This document shows, piece after piece, positions 39,995 through 49,405 of a stretch of 64,000 nt of DNA. The DNA is taken from contig JAHEGU010000001.1 in assembly GCA_024644945.1 (NCBI GenBank), positions 1 to 64,000 on the forward strand, written 5' to 3'. Each line of letters starts with the position of its first letter. Within the stretch, counting starts at the first letter, position 1. The position numbers were made by a program, and so were the translations under genes. The DNA is from Gammaproteobacteria bacterium. GTDB taxonomy: Bacteria > Pseudomonadota > Gammaproteobacteria > Arenicellales > Poriferihabitantaceae. The notes beneath the pieces were generated by a model that worked only from the letters and a program-made list of their open reading frames with translations, was not told the origin of the DNA and made no database searches.

Positions 39995-40604
39995 GCTGTG
40001 CAACGTCGCGTACCACTACCCTGAAGCCAGCGTGCGGATTGACTTTCAGGTAGAAGCCGGTGGTGCAGCTGCGCTGATGGGTCCCAGCGGCTGTGGTAAG
40101 ACTACGATTCTCAATCTGATCGCGGGCTTATTGCATCCAGCACAGGGGGAGATCAAGTTCAATCATGAATCATTGCTTACTCTAAAACCAGCCGAGCGCC
40201 CGATCACATTTTTATTCCAGGCTCATAATCTTTTTCCCCACCTGACGGTGTGGCAAAACCTGGCGCTTGGTGTCGATCCCGGATTGAAAATTTCGCCGCG
40301 GGAAAAAATGAATATCGCGCGCGCCCTCGAATGGATTTCCATGTCCGAGTTTACCGAACGGTTTCCTTACGAACTTTCAGGTGGCCAGCAGCAACGCGTC
40401 GCCCTGGCAAGGTGTCTGCTCAGGAAGCGACCGCTACTTCTATTAGATGAACCATTCAACGCTCTCGATCAATCTCTACGATATGAGATGATTGCGCTGA
40501 TTGGTGAACTCCAGCAACAACAGAACCTCACGTTAGTGATCGCAACCCATCAACTACAGGATGCCGAAGCACTAAACGCCCGAATCGTCACCATGGCTCT
40601 ATAG
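39987..40604 (+). CDS. thiQ: Thiamine ABC transporter, ATPase
   Basis: A 205-residue ABC ATPase, short as ThiQ usually is. Walker A GPSGCGKTT is at about residues 32-40, the signature LSGGQQQRVALARC at about 130, and Walker B LLLLDEPFNALD follows. The start lies in the last codons of thiP. It energises the ThiP permease for thiamine or TPP uptake. Confidence 0.95.
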   Translation: MLELCNVAYHYPEASVRIDFQVEAGGAAALMGPSGCGKTTILNLIAGLLHPAQGEIKFNHESLLTLKPAERPITFLFQAHNLFPHLTVWQNLALGVDPGLKISPREKMNIARALEWISMSEFTERFPYELSGGQQQRVALARCLLRKRPLLLLDEPFNALDQSLRYEMIALIGELQQQQNLTLVIATHQLQDAEALNARIVTMAL

Positions 40605-40716
40605 AGATTTAGATAAACGACCAGAGCCAAACTTTACGGTTCTCCGCCTGCCGATGGTATTGCTCTGAGTATAAAAACTGCCGGCTTATCTTCGAATCAA
40701 ATAGCTTTGGCGCCAG

Positions 40717-42759
40717 TCAGATTCTGGCCGCTAGCTCGGCACCCTCTCGGATCGCACGCTTTGCATCCACCTCCGCTGCCAGATAAGCGCCACCTATCAG
40801 ATGCACATGGTTATTTTTTCCATAAGGATCGAGCTGCTGGTAAAGATCATTAACTGAGAGCTGGCCTGCGCAGATTACGATGTTGTCTACTTCCAGAACT
40901 TGATTGACTCCGTCCACGTCGAGGTGCAACCCGTGGTCGTCTATCATCTGATAATTGGCGCCTCCTATTAACTTGACCCCCTTCTTCTTAATCTGCAATC
41001 GATGCACCCAGCCGCTGGTCTTACCAAGGCTTTTACCGTGAGGTGTGGTCTTCCTTTGTAATAACGTAATTTCGCGGGCCGGCGGCATGACTTCAGGCGC
41101 AACCAGGCTTCCTCTGGACTGATATGCAGGATCAATGCCCCATTCAGCATACCAGTTTCTCAACTGTTGATTCGCACAAGTTTCATGCGCTATGTCCTGC
41201 ATCAGGTACTCGGCCAAATCAAAACCAATACCCCCAGCGCCGATAATAGCCACCCGCCTGCCCACGGGCCTCTTCTCGACCACTACCTGATCGTAACGCA
41301 TGACCATAGGGTGGTCGATACCTGGGAGCTCAATTGGTCTTGGTTTTACACCAGTGGCAATTACGATATGGTCATACTTACCTTGCCTCAGAAACCCAGC
41401 GTCTACTGGATGGTTGAGCGATACTTCAACGCCATACTTATCCAGCATCTTCTGGTAGTAACGTAACGTATCGTAAAAGTCCTCTTTGCCTGGAATGTCT
41501 TTTGCAATATTAAACTGACCGCCGATCTGACTCGCGCTTTCGTATAACGTGATACTGTGACCTCGCTCAGCGGCGACCACCGCAGTGGATAATCCCGCGG
41601 GTCCGGCGCCGACCACGGCGACACGCTTTGCTGGCCTCGCGCGCCTATACACTAAACTGGTCTCGCGACAGGCCTGGGGATTGACCAAACAAGAAGCTTT
41701 CTTACCGTTGAAAATATGATCGAGACAGGCCTGATTACAGGCTATACAGGTATTGATCTCTTGTGCTTTCGCAGCAGCGGCTTTTTGTACAAATTTTGAA
41801 TCAGCGAGAAACGGTCGGGCCATGGAGACCATATCGCAATATCCTTGTTCCAGTAATTGCTCGGCCTGGTCCGGCGAGTTGATTCTGTTGGTCGCGATAA
41901 CCGGTATCTTTACATGCTCGCGGAATTTACGACTGACGCCAGCAAATGCCGCATGTGGAACAGAGGTCACAATAGTCGGGATTCGTGCTTCGTGCCAGCC
42001 AATTCCGCTGTTGATCATGCTCGCACCCGCTCGCTCGATTTCAATTCCGAGGCTAACTATTTCTTCCCAGGTACATCCTTGTTCGACCAGATCCATCATC
42101 GATAACCGATAGATAATAATGAAGTCTTCGCCCAAGTCTTGACGCACTCGCCGCACAATTTCAATAGGTAGACGTGATCGATTGCTAAAATCTCCGCCCC
42201 AGCGATCTGTTCGTTTGTTGGTGCGCTGGCACAGAAACTGGTTGATGAAATAACCCTCGGATCCCATGATCTCAACACCATCATAGCCCGATCGTCTCGC
42301 CAGCCTGGCACAACGCACATAAGCGTTTATCTGTTTTTTGATTCCTCGCTCATCGAGTGCTTTTGGGGTGAATTTGTTGATAGGTGCTCGAATTGCAGAC
42401 GCCGAGACGTTGAACGGATGGTAGCCATAGCGCCCAGAATGCAGAATTTGCATACATATTCTGCCGCCTTCACGATGTACCGCAGCGGTAACGCGTCGAT
42501 GATTGAGAATATCGGTGGGCCAGTTCATCGTTCCCGCCAGTGGCGCTAACCAGCCTTGGCGATTAGGGCTGATTCCACCAGTAACGATCAGGCCGGGTCC
42601 GCCGCCCCTTGATCGTTCCGCAAAATATGCAGCCAGCTTGCCATAGTTCCAAAAGCGGTCTTCCAGACCGGTATGCATGGAGCCCATCAGGATTCGATTA
42701 GGCAATTCGATGGAACCCGTTGTTAAAGGTGTGAAGATCCTGGAGTATTTTTGTTTCAA
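40717..42759 (-). CDS. FadH-like NADPH-dependent flavoenzyme (2,4-dienoyl-CoA reductase family)
   Basis: 680 residues in three parts. Residues 1-330 are an old-yellow-enzyme TIM barrel binding FMN. A 4Fe-4S cluster is held by Cys in CIACNQACLD and the downstream CLVNPQACRE near residues 340-365. Residues 375-680 bind FAD and NAD(P) (VAVVGAGPAGLSTAVVAAERG and VAIIGAGGIGFDLAEY). The family reduces 2,4-dienoyl-CoA in the oxidation of unsaturated fatty acids, but also includes trimethylamine dehydrogenase and other reductases. I cannot fix the substrate. Confidence 0.88.
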   Translation of the reverse strand: MKQKYSRIFTPLTTGSIELPNRILMGSMHTGLEDRFWNYGKLAAYFAERSRGGGPGLIVTGGISPNRQGWLAPLAGTMNWPTDILNHRRVTAAVHREGGRICMQILHSGRYGYHPFNVSASAIRAPINKFTPKALDERGIKKQINAYVRCARLARRSGYDGVEIMGSEGYFINQFLCQRTNKRTDRWGGDFSNRSRLPIEIVRRVRQDLGEDFIIIYRLSMMDLVEQGCTWEEIVSLGIEIERAGASMINSGIGWHEARIPTIVTSVPHAAFAGVSRKFREHVKIPVIATNRINSPDQAEQLLEQGYCDMVSMARPFLADSKFVQKAAAAKAQEINTCIACNQACLDHIFNGKKASCLVNPQACRETSLVYRRARPAKRVAVVGAGPAGLSTAVVAAERGHSITLYESASQIGGQFNIAKDIPGKEDFYDTLRYYQKMLDKYGVEVSLNHPVDAGFLRQGKYDHIVIATGVKPRPIELPGIDHPMVMRYDQVVVEKRPVGRRVAIIGAGGIGFDLAEYLMQDIAHETCANQQLRNWYAEWGIDPAYQSRGSLVAPEVMPPAREITLLQRKTTPHGKSLGKTSGWVHRLQIKKKGVKLIGGANYQMIDDHGLHLDVDGVNQVLEVDNIVICAGQLSVNDLYQQLDPYGKNNHVHLIGGAYLAAEVDAKRAIREGAELAARI

Positions 42760-42914
42760 ACGGGGACTCTTATTTTGGGCTTGGATTTAAATAGAAGATG
42801 TTGTCGGTATTTTAGCTTCTTTCGTTATCTCGATGATCGGTACCAGTGCTAGAATCCCGCGCCCCGGCAAGTACACGCTTTGCCCATAGGAAATTTATCC
42901 ACTCAGATATCGCG

Positions 42915-44189
42915 ATGGTCTCCGTGCTCTTTAAAACCTGGGCCCTGATGATGGGTGTGCTGTTGCTGATGATCGGCAATGGTTTACAAGGTACGCTGAT
43001 CGGGGTCCGCGGTTCTCTTGAAAGTATTGATCCTTCGTGGATGGGATATATTATGTCCGCATACTTCGTTGGATTTCTCGGTGGCTCCAGAGTAACCCCG
43101 CTTTTCCTTATGCGAGTGGGACACATCAGAGTGTTTGCCGCACTCGGATCGCTAACTTCCGCAGCATTTATTCTCTACGCAACTTTTGTCGATCCTGTTT
43201 TCTGGTTGTTGATGCGCGTAGTTGTCGGGTTTTGTTTTTCAGGATTGTACGTGGTAGCGGAAAGCTGGATTAACGATATGTCCAGTAATGAAAATCGTGG
43301 CAAGGCGCTGTCACTATACGTAGTCGTCCAAATGACCGGAATCATAATAGGCCAGCTGTTACTTAATCTCGCGGATCCCGCGGGTTACGGGCTTTTTGTG
43401 CTGATCTCGGTGCTGGTTTCTATATCGTTCGCCCCTATACTGTTGTCGGTATCCCCGGCCCCCGTATTTACCTCATCACGCCGGATGTCACTGCGCGAAT
43501 TGATGGCAGCCTCACCGTTAGGGTGTGTGGGCATTTTCCTGCTCGGAGGAATCTTCTCTGCTTTTTTTGGTATGGCATCTATCTACGGTGCCGAAAAGGG
43601 GTTATCTGTAAAGGAGATTTCGTGGTTTCTGTCGTCAATCTACCTCGGCGGCATGCTGATGCAATACCCAGTTGGCTGGATATCTGACCGAATGGATCGT
43701 CGTACACTGATCGTTGTGATGACGGCGATTGCTTGTGTGTGCGCTCTGCTTGGAACCACTATTGGGTCATCAATCTCATTGTTAGTTGCTGTGGCATTTT
43801 TACTAGGCTCCACAACTAACCCACTGTATGCGTTGTTGTTGGCTTACACCAATGACCATCTGGAGGAAGAGCAGATGGCTTCTGCATCCGGAGGTCTTTT
43901 ATTCATAAACGGTTTTGGCGCCATGGGTGGACCGATTATGGTGGGTTATTTGATCAACAACATGGGGCCAAACGGGTTTTTCTTTTTTATTGCGGTTCTG
44001 TGTGCGATGATCTGTGGCTACAGCGTCTACCGCATGACCAGGCGGGGCGCAATTGCGATAGAAGATACTAACTCTTACGTACCACTTTCAGCAGGCGCAA
44101 CGCCCGTTGCCGTGGAAATTGCCACGGAAATCGCCATAGAAGAAATTGAACAATCTGAAACCGAGCAGCAGGCTACCGAATCTCTCTGA
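42915..44189 (+). CDS. MFS transporter, YcaD-like
   Basis: A 424-residue membrane protein with 12 hydrophobic segments. KTWALMMGVLLLMIGNGLQGTLIGVRG at its start and the loop SDRMDRR fit the YcaD/CsbX branch of the MFS. I take ATG 42915; ATG 42846 would add a 23-residue polar leader. The C-terminal tail of about 35 residues is strongly acidic with Glu repeats. The substrate is unknown. It is divergent from the FadH-like gene. Confidence 0.85.
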   Translation: MVSVLFKTWALMMGVLLLMIGNGLQGTLIGVRGSLESIDPSWMGYIMSAYFVGFLGGSRVTPLFLMRVGHIRVFAALGSLTSAAFILYATFVDPVFWLLMRVVVGFCFSGLYVVAESWINDMSSNENRGKALSLYVVVQMTGIIIGQLLLNLADPAGYGLFVLISVLVSISFAPILLSVSPAPVFTSSRRMSLRELMAASPLGCVGIFLLGGIFSAFFGMASIYGAEKGLSVKEISWFLSSIYLGGMLMQYPVGWISDRMDRRTLIVVMTAIACVCALLGTTIGSSISLLVAVAFLLGSTTNPLYALLLAYTNDHLEEEQMASASGGLLFINGFGAMGGPIMVGYLINNMGPNGFFFFIAVLCAMICGYSVYRMTRRGAIAIEDTNSYVPLSAGATPVAVEIATEIAIEEIEQSETEQQATESL

Positions 44190-44600
44190 ATATTTCGATT
44201 GTGCCCATAAAAGCGATGTCCGATGGCGCTTTATTACACAACACTGTCGCGCCAGGATTTGTCACTGCAGTATTACTCGGATAGTCAACAAGTGGCACGA
44301 CTTTCCGTACGTCGATCTCATCGAGGACACCGAATTCATAAGCCGATAACCACAGCTATTTGCTCGTCATCAAAGAGCTAGCCTGCTTTTTAGTCCTACT
44401 GGCGTATTATGACCTTTCATTCCTTAATATGGATCTGTCACAGTCCGATTTTTTCAGCTCCATGTGGTTGTGTACTAATACTGTATTTCTATTACTGTAT
44501 TATTGAGTATATTGATCAGTATATTTTATATTCGTTGAATACCCAAAGATTCCTATTGATTCGCGCCTGACTATCTTCTGTCTAGCGATCCGTTCTCACC
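44190..44600. other. Intergenic region with no recognised gene
   Basis: 411 bp between the MFS gene and the phosphatase gene. The second half (44460-44550) is AT-rich, with two near copies of ATTACTGTATT and a TTGATC...TATATT arrangement that could be a promoter for the serB-like gene. I see no reading frame with a ribosome binding site and no clear hairpin. Confidence 0.5.
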
Positions 44601-45485
44601 ATGTCTTCGATCTTCGAGCCCGCGCCAGCCGCCACGGGATGGCCTTACTATCAGCATATTATCTTTGATTGCGATTCGACCTTGAGCACAATTGAAGGAA
44701 TTGATCACCTTGCTGCACAGCCCGATACGAAGCAGGAAATCGTTGCATTGACCAATGCTGCGATGGATGGAGAAATGACGCTCGGTGCGGTGTACGGCAA
44801 ACGCCTGGAACTGATATCACCCTCACGACAAGCGGTGCTCGCACTTGCACAGCACTATCTGACACACGTTGTGCCTGGGGCGCGCCAGGTGATAAGCAAC
44901 TTGATTGAAATTGGGTGCGACGTTTACATTGTCAGCGGCGGATTGATTGAGCCGGTCAAGGAGTTTGGTATTTCCCTGGGCGTACCGGCGGTTAATATCC
45001 GTGCAGTGGAAATTGAATATGATCAGCTGAGCGGTAAATGGTGGCAGAATAATCCGCAATTTCCAGAAAAAGCGCACAACCAGCGCTATCTGGCTTACCG
45101 TCACTCCGAGCTCTCGGAGAGCAACGGAAAGGCAAAAATTATTCAGCAGCTTATCGGCGGTAAGACAGGCGCCAGCCTGCTGGTGGGAGATGGTGTCAGC
45201 GACCTAATGGCACGAAATGCGGTTGATCTATTCGTCGGCTTTGGTGGCGTGGTCACGCGGGAAAAAGTATTGCACGATGCCCCGATATTTATCCAATCAA
45301 AATCGCTACTTCAACTACTGGCCATCGCTCTAGGAAACCAACAATTTTACAAACTTAGCAAAGCACTGCGTCAATCCGTATGTGATTCATTGGCGCAGCA
45401 ACCGCTCTATTTCAATCGTAAAACGTTACAACGTCATTTTGAATCCAGCTTCATTTCTGACACCGAACTTCATAATCAGACCTAA
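44601..45485 (+). CDS. serB: HAD phosphatase, probable phosphoserine phosphatase
   Basis: A 294-residue cytosolic HAD enzyme of the PSP branch. Motif I is DCDSTLS (Asp23, Asp25), motif II SGG in YIVSGGLIEPV, and motif IV GDGVSD. The reaction expected is phosphoserine to serine, the last step of serine synthesis. That reading is supported by serA 21 bp downstream, which makes the first step. The C-terminal 50 residues extend beyond the usual PSP core. Another small-molecule phosphatase remains possible. Confidence 0.8.
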   Translation: MSSIFEPAPAATGWPYYQHIIFDCDSTLSTIEGIDHLAAQPDTKQEIVALTNAAMDGEMTLGAVYGKRLELISPSRQAVLALAQHYLTHVVPGARQVISNLIEIGCDVYIVSGGLIEPVKEFGISLGVPAVNIRAVEIEYDQLSGKWWQNNPQFPEKAHNQRYLAYRHSELSESNGKAKIIQQLIGGKTGASLLVGDGVSDLMARNAVDLFVGFGGVVTREKVLHDAPIFIQSKSLLQLLAIALGNQQFYKLSKALRQSVCDSLAQQPLYFNRKTLQRHFESSFISDTELHNQT

Positions 45486-45506
45486 TTAATTTAAGGAATT
45501 TTTACT

Positions 45507-47093
45507 ATGTTTCGAATTCTTGTTTCCGACAAACTTGGCCAAGAAGGGATTGCTCGTCTTGAACAAGAAAAAGGCTGTGAGTTTGATATGCACGTTGGCT
45601 TATCCCATGAACAATTGCTGGAGATAATACCTTCCTATGATGCGCTGATAGTCCGGAGCGGCACCCAGGTTAATGCAGCGGTGCTGGCTGCCGGCCGTAA
45701 TCTAAAAGTCGTGGGTCGAGCCGGAATAGGGGTCGATAATGTAGATGTGGCAGAGGCCAGCCAGCGCGGGGTTATTGTAATGAATACGCCCCAGGCTAAC
45801 AGTGTAGCCACTGCGGAACACACTCTGGCCCTAATGCTTGCCATGTGCCGCCATACCGCCAAGGCGCATGCGAGTGTACTCAAGGGTCAGTGGGAGCGCT
45901 CCGCATTTACCGGCATACAGCTTTACCGCCGAGTTCTGGGATTGGTCGGATTTGGGCGCATCGCTCGGCTGGTGGCGCATAGAGCGCGGGCCTTTGATAT
46001 GACGGTTGTTGCTTATGATCCATATGTATCTGTCGAGATTGCCCAGGAGACGGGCGTTCAGCTTCTGGATCTGGATGAATTACTCGGCACCGCCGATATT
46101 ATTTCTTTGCATACCAGCATGTCTCCAGAAACAAAAAACATCATCAATGCTTCTACCCTTTCGAAATGCAAAGATGGGGTGATGCTGATTAACCCCTCGC
46201 GCGGCAAGCTTGTAGATGATTCCGCGCTCGCTGAAGCCGTTAAGAGTGGAAAGGTACGCGCAGCGGCTATTGACGTCTACCGCACCGAACCTCCCGCGGC
46301 AGATCATCCACTAATCGGTCTTCCTGGTGTTCTGCATACTCCCCACCTGGGCGCCAGTACCGAGGAAGCTCAGCGCGACGTGGCACTGCAAATTGTTGAA
46401 CAAGTGCTAGACGCTTTAAAGGGATTAGATTTTCGTAACAGCGTCAACATGCCGTTTAGCGTCGGCCCGAACTTTCATGAAGTGGAGCCTTACATGGACC
46501 TTGCCTGTAAAATTGGAGCGCTTCAGTTCCACATGGCAGATGGCCCGATTCGTAAGATAGAGCTCGAACTAAAGGGTGAGGCGGTTGAAGATCTGGCGCG
46601 GCCCATCGCCACAGGTTTGCTTAAGGGGCTTCTGGAGTATATCTCCGCTGACAGTGTCAATTACATTAATGCTCCTACCCTGGCCAATGAAATGGGAATT
46701 AGTGTATCCCAGACCCATGGACTGTCCGGATCTGACTATACTAATCTGGTTACCTGCCGAGTTGAGTGGGATGGCGGCGAGCGCATTATTTCCGGCACTT
46801 TATTTGGTGGTGAACACCCGCGAATTGTTCAGGTAAGCAAGTACCATCTTGATGTCGAGCCTGAAGGCACAATGTTGATTATGATGAACCAGGACGTGCC
46901 CGGCGTCATCGGCCAAGTGGGCACCTTAATGGGCGAACATGGCGTCAATATCGCTGAATGGCGACTGGGGCGAGCCGAAAAAGGTGATCTGGCGCTGGCT
47001 TTTATAAACCTGGACAGTGACCTCTCGGATCAAACTCTAGCCGCAATTGAGGCCTTGCCGGCGATTCACAAGTTAAAGCTGGTAAGACTTTAA
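45507..47093 (+). CDS. serA: D-3-phosphoglycerate dehydrogenase
   Basis: A 528-residue enzyme of the long form. Residues 1-310 hold the catalytic and NAD domains: GRAGIGVDNVDV, LVGFGRIARLVAHRA, and the catalytic HLGAST region. An intervening domain follows (about 315-450), and a C-terminal ACT domain from about residue 455 (MLIMMNQDVPGVIGQVGTLMGEHGVNIAEW) binds serine for feedback control. A good AAGGA site precedes the ATG. It oxidises 3-phosphoglycerate as the first step of serine synthesis. Confidence 0.97.
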   Translation: MFRILVSDKLGQEGIARLEQEKGCEFDMHVGLSHEQLLEIIPSYDALIVRSGTQVNAAVLAAGRNLKVVGRAGIGVDNVDVAEASQRGVIVMNTPQANSVATAEHTLALMLAMCRHTAKAHASVLKGQWERSAFTGIQLYRRVLGLVGFGRIARLVAHRARAFDMTVVAYDPYVSVEIAQETGVQLLDLDELLGTADIISLHTSMSPETKNIINASTLSKCKDGVMLINPSRGKLVDDSALAEAVKSGKVRAAAIDVYRTEPPAADHPLIGLPGVLHTPHLGASTEEAQRDVALQIVEQVLDALKGLDFRNSVNMPFSVGPNFHEVEPYMDLACKIGALQFHMADGPIRKIELELKGEAVEDLARPIATGLLKGLLEYISADSVNYINAPTLANEMGISVSQTHGLSGSDYTNLVTCRVEWDGGERIISGTLFGGEHPRIVQVSKYHLDVEPEGTMLIMMNQDVPGVIGQVGTLMGEHGVNIAEWRLGRAEKGDLALAFINLDSDLSDQTLAAIEALPAIHKLKLVRL

Positions 47094-47123
47094 TCGCCGA
47101 GTTTGGTTGTTCGGATCAGGTTT

Positions 47124-47783
47124 TTATGAGCTCGATTCAATCTCTACCAATAATGTTTCGGTACTGGATTGAAACCCATCCATTCGGTGTTCAGTCAGAG
47201 ACTGCACACCGCCGACTTGTGGACAATGGACTGAGATACTCGTCAATTTTTGTGGCGGATCTTGAATGGTTTTACTGCGCCGAATCGTGAGACAGCGCTC
47301 GAATCGACCGGCAGGGGATTCGAAAGCGCCGATCGACTCTAGCGTCTCCGAGTCCCAGTATCCTGATGGACCCTGCCAGGTCATGCCCACGCTCAAAGGT
47401 GATGGTATCTGAAGGTATTCGGAGAACCGCTCTGCATCTTCGTAGTAAGCAGTGAAAAGCCCATCGTTTTGTTCACGGTAATATACCTTCGACTCCTCGG
47501 GGAAATACTCGGGTAGATTTTCAGATTTCTGTAAGCGCGTCCGATAGTCCGTGTTATTGATTGTCTCTGGTTCTGATGGTGACTCCAGCAACCTACCATT
47601 AATCTCCCAATCCTGTGCGCCGGAAGCGGTCGATTTGTACTGGTAGACCTTATAGGCATTCTGGGGCTCTGCATATTCAAGCACATCCAAAGTGTCCGTC
47701 GCGGCATTGTGCATGACTAGCCCGTACATCAGAGCACCCAGTGTGTACTGCGCGTAACGGGGATTCAATTCTTTATATCGCAT
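47124..47783 (-). CDS. Hypothetical protein
   Basis: 219 residues, no clear signal peptide, mostly short beta-type stretches with many aromatic residues. Two Cys (FERCLTI and VHCPQV) lie near the C-terminus. I do not recognise a family. It stands alone on the minus strand between serA and the Spy-like gene, with a 254-bp gap before the latter. The reading frame has normal amino-acid composition, so it is likely real. Confidence 0.65.
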   Translation of the reverse strand: MRYKELNPRYAQYTLGALMYGLVMHNAATDTLDVLEYAEPQNAYKVYQYKSTASGAQDWEINGRLLESPSEPETINNTDYRTRLQKSENLPEYFPEESKVYYREQNDGLFTAYYEDAERFSEYLQIPSPLSVGMTWQGPSGYWDSETLESIGAFESPAGRFERCLTIRRSKTIQDPPQKLTSISVHCPQVGGVQSLTEHRMDGFQSSTETLLVEIESSS

Positions 47784-47927
47784 ACTTCCATTAAGGTTGG
47801 AGAAGACACAATTCTATCATTGGGCTGAATTTTGCAAAGGATTCACTCCCCTGGGGCTGTGCCGGGATCAGCATGTGCAAGGTCAACTCTTGGAGTTAGC
47901 GCCATAGCCTTTCGAAAATATCTAATC

Positions 47928-47943
47928 TTTACCTAACCTTTAC
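47928..47943 (+). promoter_or_regulatory. Candidate CpxR-type binding site upstream of the Spy-like gene
   Basis: TTTAC (47928-47932) and TTTAC (47939-47943) are separated by 6 bp. This is the reverse of the GTAAA-N-GTAAA tandem used by CpxR. It lies 95 bp before the ATG of the Spy/CpxP-like gene, whose neighbour encodes a CpxR-like regulator. Confidence 0.55.
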
Positions 47944-48037
47944 TTTTCCCTAACCCAAGGTTTGCCAAAGGTTTCCGACAATACACGCATCGATTGATTG
48001 GCAATCGGCAAGCAAATTCTTAAAGGAGACTAAAACG

Positions 48038-48544
48038 ATGACGAAACGCAATAGAATTATTGCAGGTGTTCTGGCTTTGTTAGCTGGATCAGGACTCGCC
48101 CTTGCGGGTTCGAGCGGTTGTGAGGGGTTCGGGCGAGGTCATGATAGTTACGGACATGGTGGGCGCCACCACGGCCCTATGCTGGAAAGAATGATCGGTA
48201 AGCTTGATCACCATCTTGATCTGAGTGATCAGCAACAGCAGTCGCTTCAGCAAATATTAGAGCAAAACAGTGAAAATATTAGTAACCATCGCCAGCAAAG
48301 AAGAGCTTTACGGCAACAAGGTCTGCTTCTAGACCCAACTTCGGATACTTATGGACCGCAAACCGAAGAGCTTGCTAACAAAGTTGCGGAAATGGCATAC
48401 GATCAGGCGATTACCATGGCCACCGTGTATAAGCAGGTGTCAGAGATCTTGACCGCGGAGCAGCGTGAAGAGATGCGCGAACTGATGGAAAACAGGCTTG
48501 AGAAAATGGGAAAGCGTATAAAGCAATGGGAGCAGGGGTCCTAA
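48038..48544 (+). CDS. Spy/CpxP-family periplasmic protein
   Basis: 168 residues. A signal peptide (MTKRNRIIAGVLALLAGSGLALA) is followed by a His/Gly-rich segment (GRGHDSYGHGGRHHGP) and then a helical body with two LTxxQ-like motifs (LSDQQQQ and LTAEQREEM). Spy and CpxP are cradle-shaped periplasmic chaperones and stress sensors; CpxP inhibits CpxA. It lies 5' of the Cpx-like regulator and kinase, and its promoter has a CpxR-type site. The His-rich run may bind metal. Confidence 0.8.
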   Translation: MTKRNRIIAGVLALLAGSGLALAGSSGCEGFGRGHDSYGHGGRHHGPMLERMIGKLDHHLDLSDQQQQSLQQILEQNSENISNHRQQRRALRQQGLLLDPTSDTYGPQTEELANKVAEMAYDQAITMATVYKQVSEILTAEQREEMRELMENRLEKMGKRIKQWEQGS

Positions 48545-48558
48545 GTATCAGTTCCTGG

Positions 48559-48593
48559 TTGCCGCCCAGGTTCATTTCGCTCTTGGGCGGTAA
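48559..48593 (+). terminator. Hairpin after the Spy-like gene
   Basis: TTGCCGCCCAGG (48559-48570) pairs, with G-T pairs, with CTTGGGCGGTAA (48582-48593). It lies 15 bp past the stop. The T run is poor, so it may be a partial terminator that lets the Spy-like gene be expressed more than the regulator genes after it. An ACCGGGGCCCGGT palindrome follows at 48610-48622. Confidence 0.5.
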
Positions 48594-48711
48594 TTATGTC
48601 CTATGCCGGACCGGGGCCCGGTTTGGAGAGTCCAGCTATTTATAATCGCGGGTAACTCTTACAATGTCAGCGTTGATGTCTATTTCTAGATCGGTTCAGG
48701 CTGAATCCAAT

Positions 48712-49404
48712 ATGTCCCCAAAAATACTTCTTGTCGATGACGACACTGTGTTGACCGGCTTGCTGGCTGAGTATTTAGAGACCGAAGGGTGTGAAATTGT
48801 CCAGGTCCATAACGGGGCCGACGCCGTGAAGAGCGTCCATGAAGGAAAAATTGATATTGTGGTGCTGGATATCATGATGCCAAAGTTAAGCGGTATTGAA
48901 GCGCTGAAACAGATTCGCGCCTCAAGCGTTGTCCCTGTGATTATGTTGACCGCGAGGGGTGACGATCTGGACCGTATACTTGGTTTGGAGCTTGGCGCCG
49001 ATGATTATCTACCAAAGCCCTGTAATCCTCGAGAACTGTATGCCCGAATAAAGGCCGTATTACGGCGCACTGCCCCAGAGCCAGCGATTCCCAACAAATC
49101 CATACGTCTTGGTGATATACAGCTAGACCCCGGCAATCGCAAAGTGACCATCGATCTACGGATTATCACGCTGACGCAAACTGAGTTTGATTTACTATGG
49201 TTACTGCTCAGCACGCCAGATCAAGTCATAACCAAATCAGAAATCTCGACGATGGTGTTAGACAAGCCACTTAGTCAGTGGGATCGAAGTATTGATGTTC
49301 ACATCAGCAATATGAGGAAAAAACTGGGAAATCATACCGACGGTAATGAGCGTATCAAGACTGTGCGCGGTATCGGTTACCTTTACGTCAGCCCTGCGCT
49401 TTGA
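48712..49404 (+). CDS. cpxR: CpxR-like response regulator
   Basis: A 230-residue OmpR-family regulator. The receiver domain has DDD at residues 9-11, the phosphoacceptor Asp53 in VLDIMMP and LGADDYLPKP near residue 100. The C-terminal winged helix has LTQTEFDLLWLLLS and VRGIGYLYV. Start ATG 48712 matches the family N-terminus; ATG 48664 would add 16 residues. The sensor kinase ATG follows one base after the stop. It should sense envelope stress and control the Spy-like gene. Confidence 0.9.
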   Translation: MSPKILLVDDDTVLTGLLAEYLETEGCEIVQVHNGADAVKSVHEGKIDIVVLDIMMPKLSGIEALKQIRASSVVPVIMLTARGDDLDRILGLELGADDYLPKPCNPRELYARIKAVLRRTAPEPAIPNKSIRLGDIQLDPGNRKVTIDLRIITLTQTEFDLLWLLLSTPDQVITKSEISTMVLDKPLSQWDRSIDVHISNMRKKLGNHTDGNERIKTVRGIGYLYVSPAL

Positions 49405-49405
49405 A

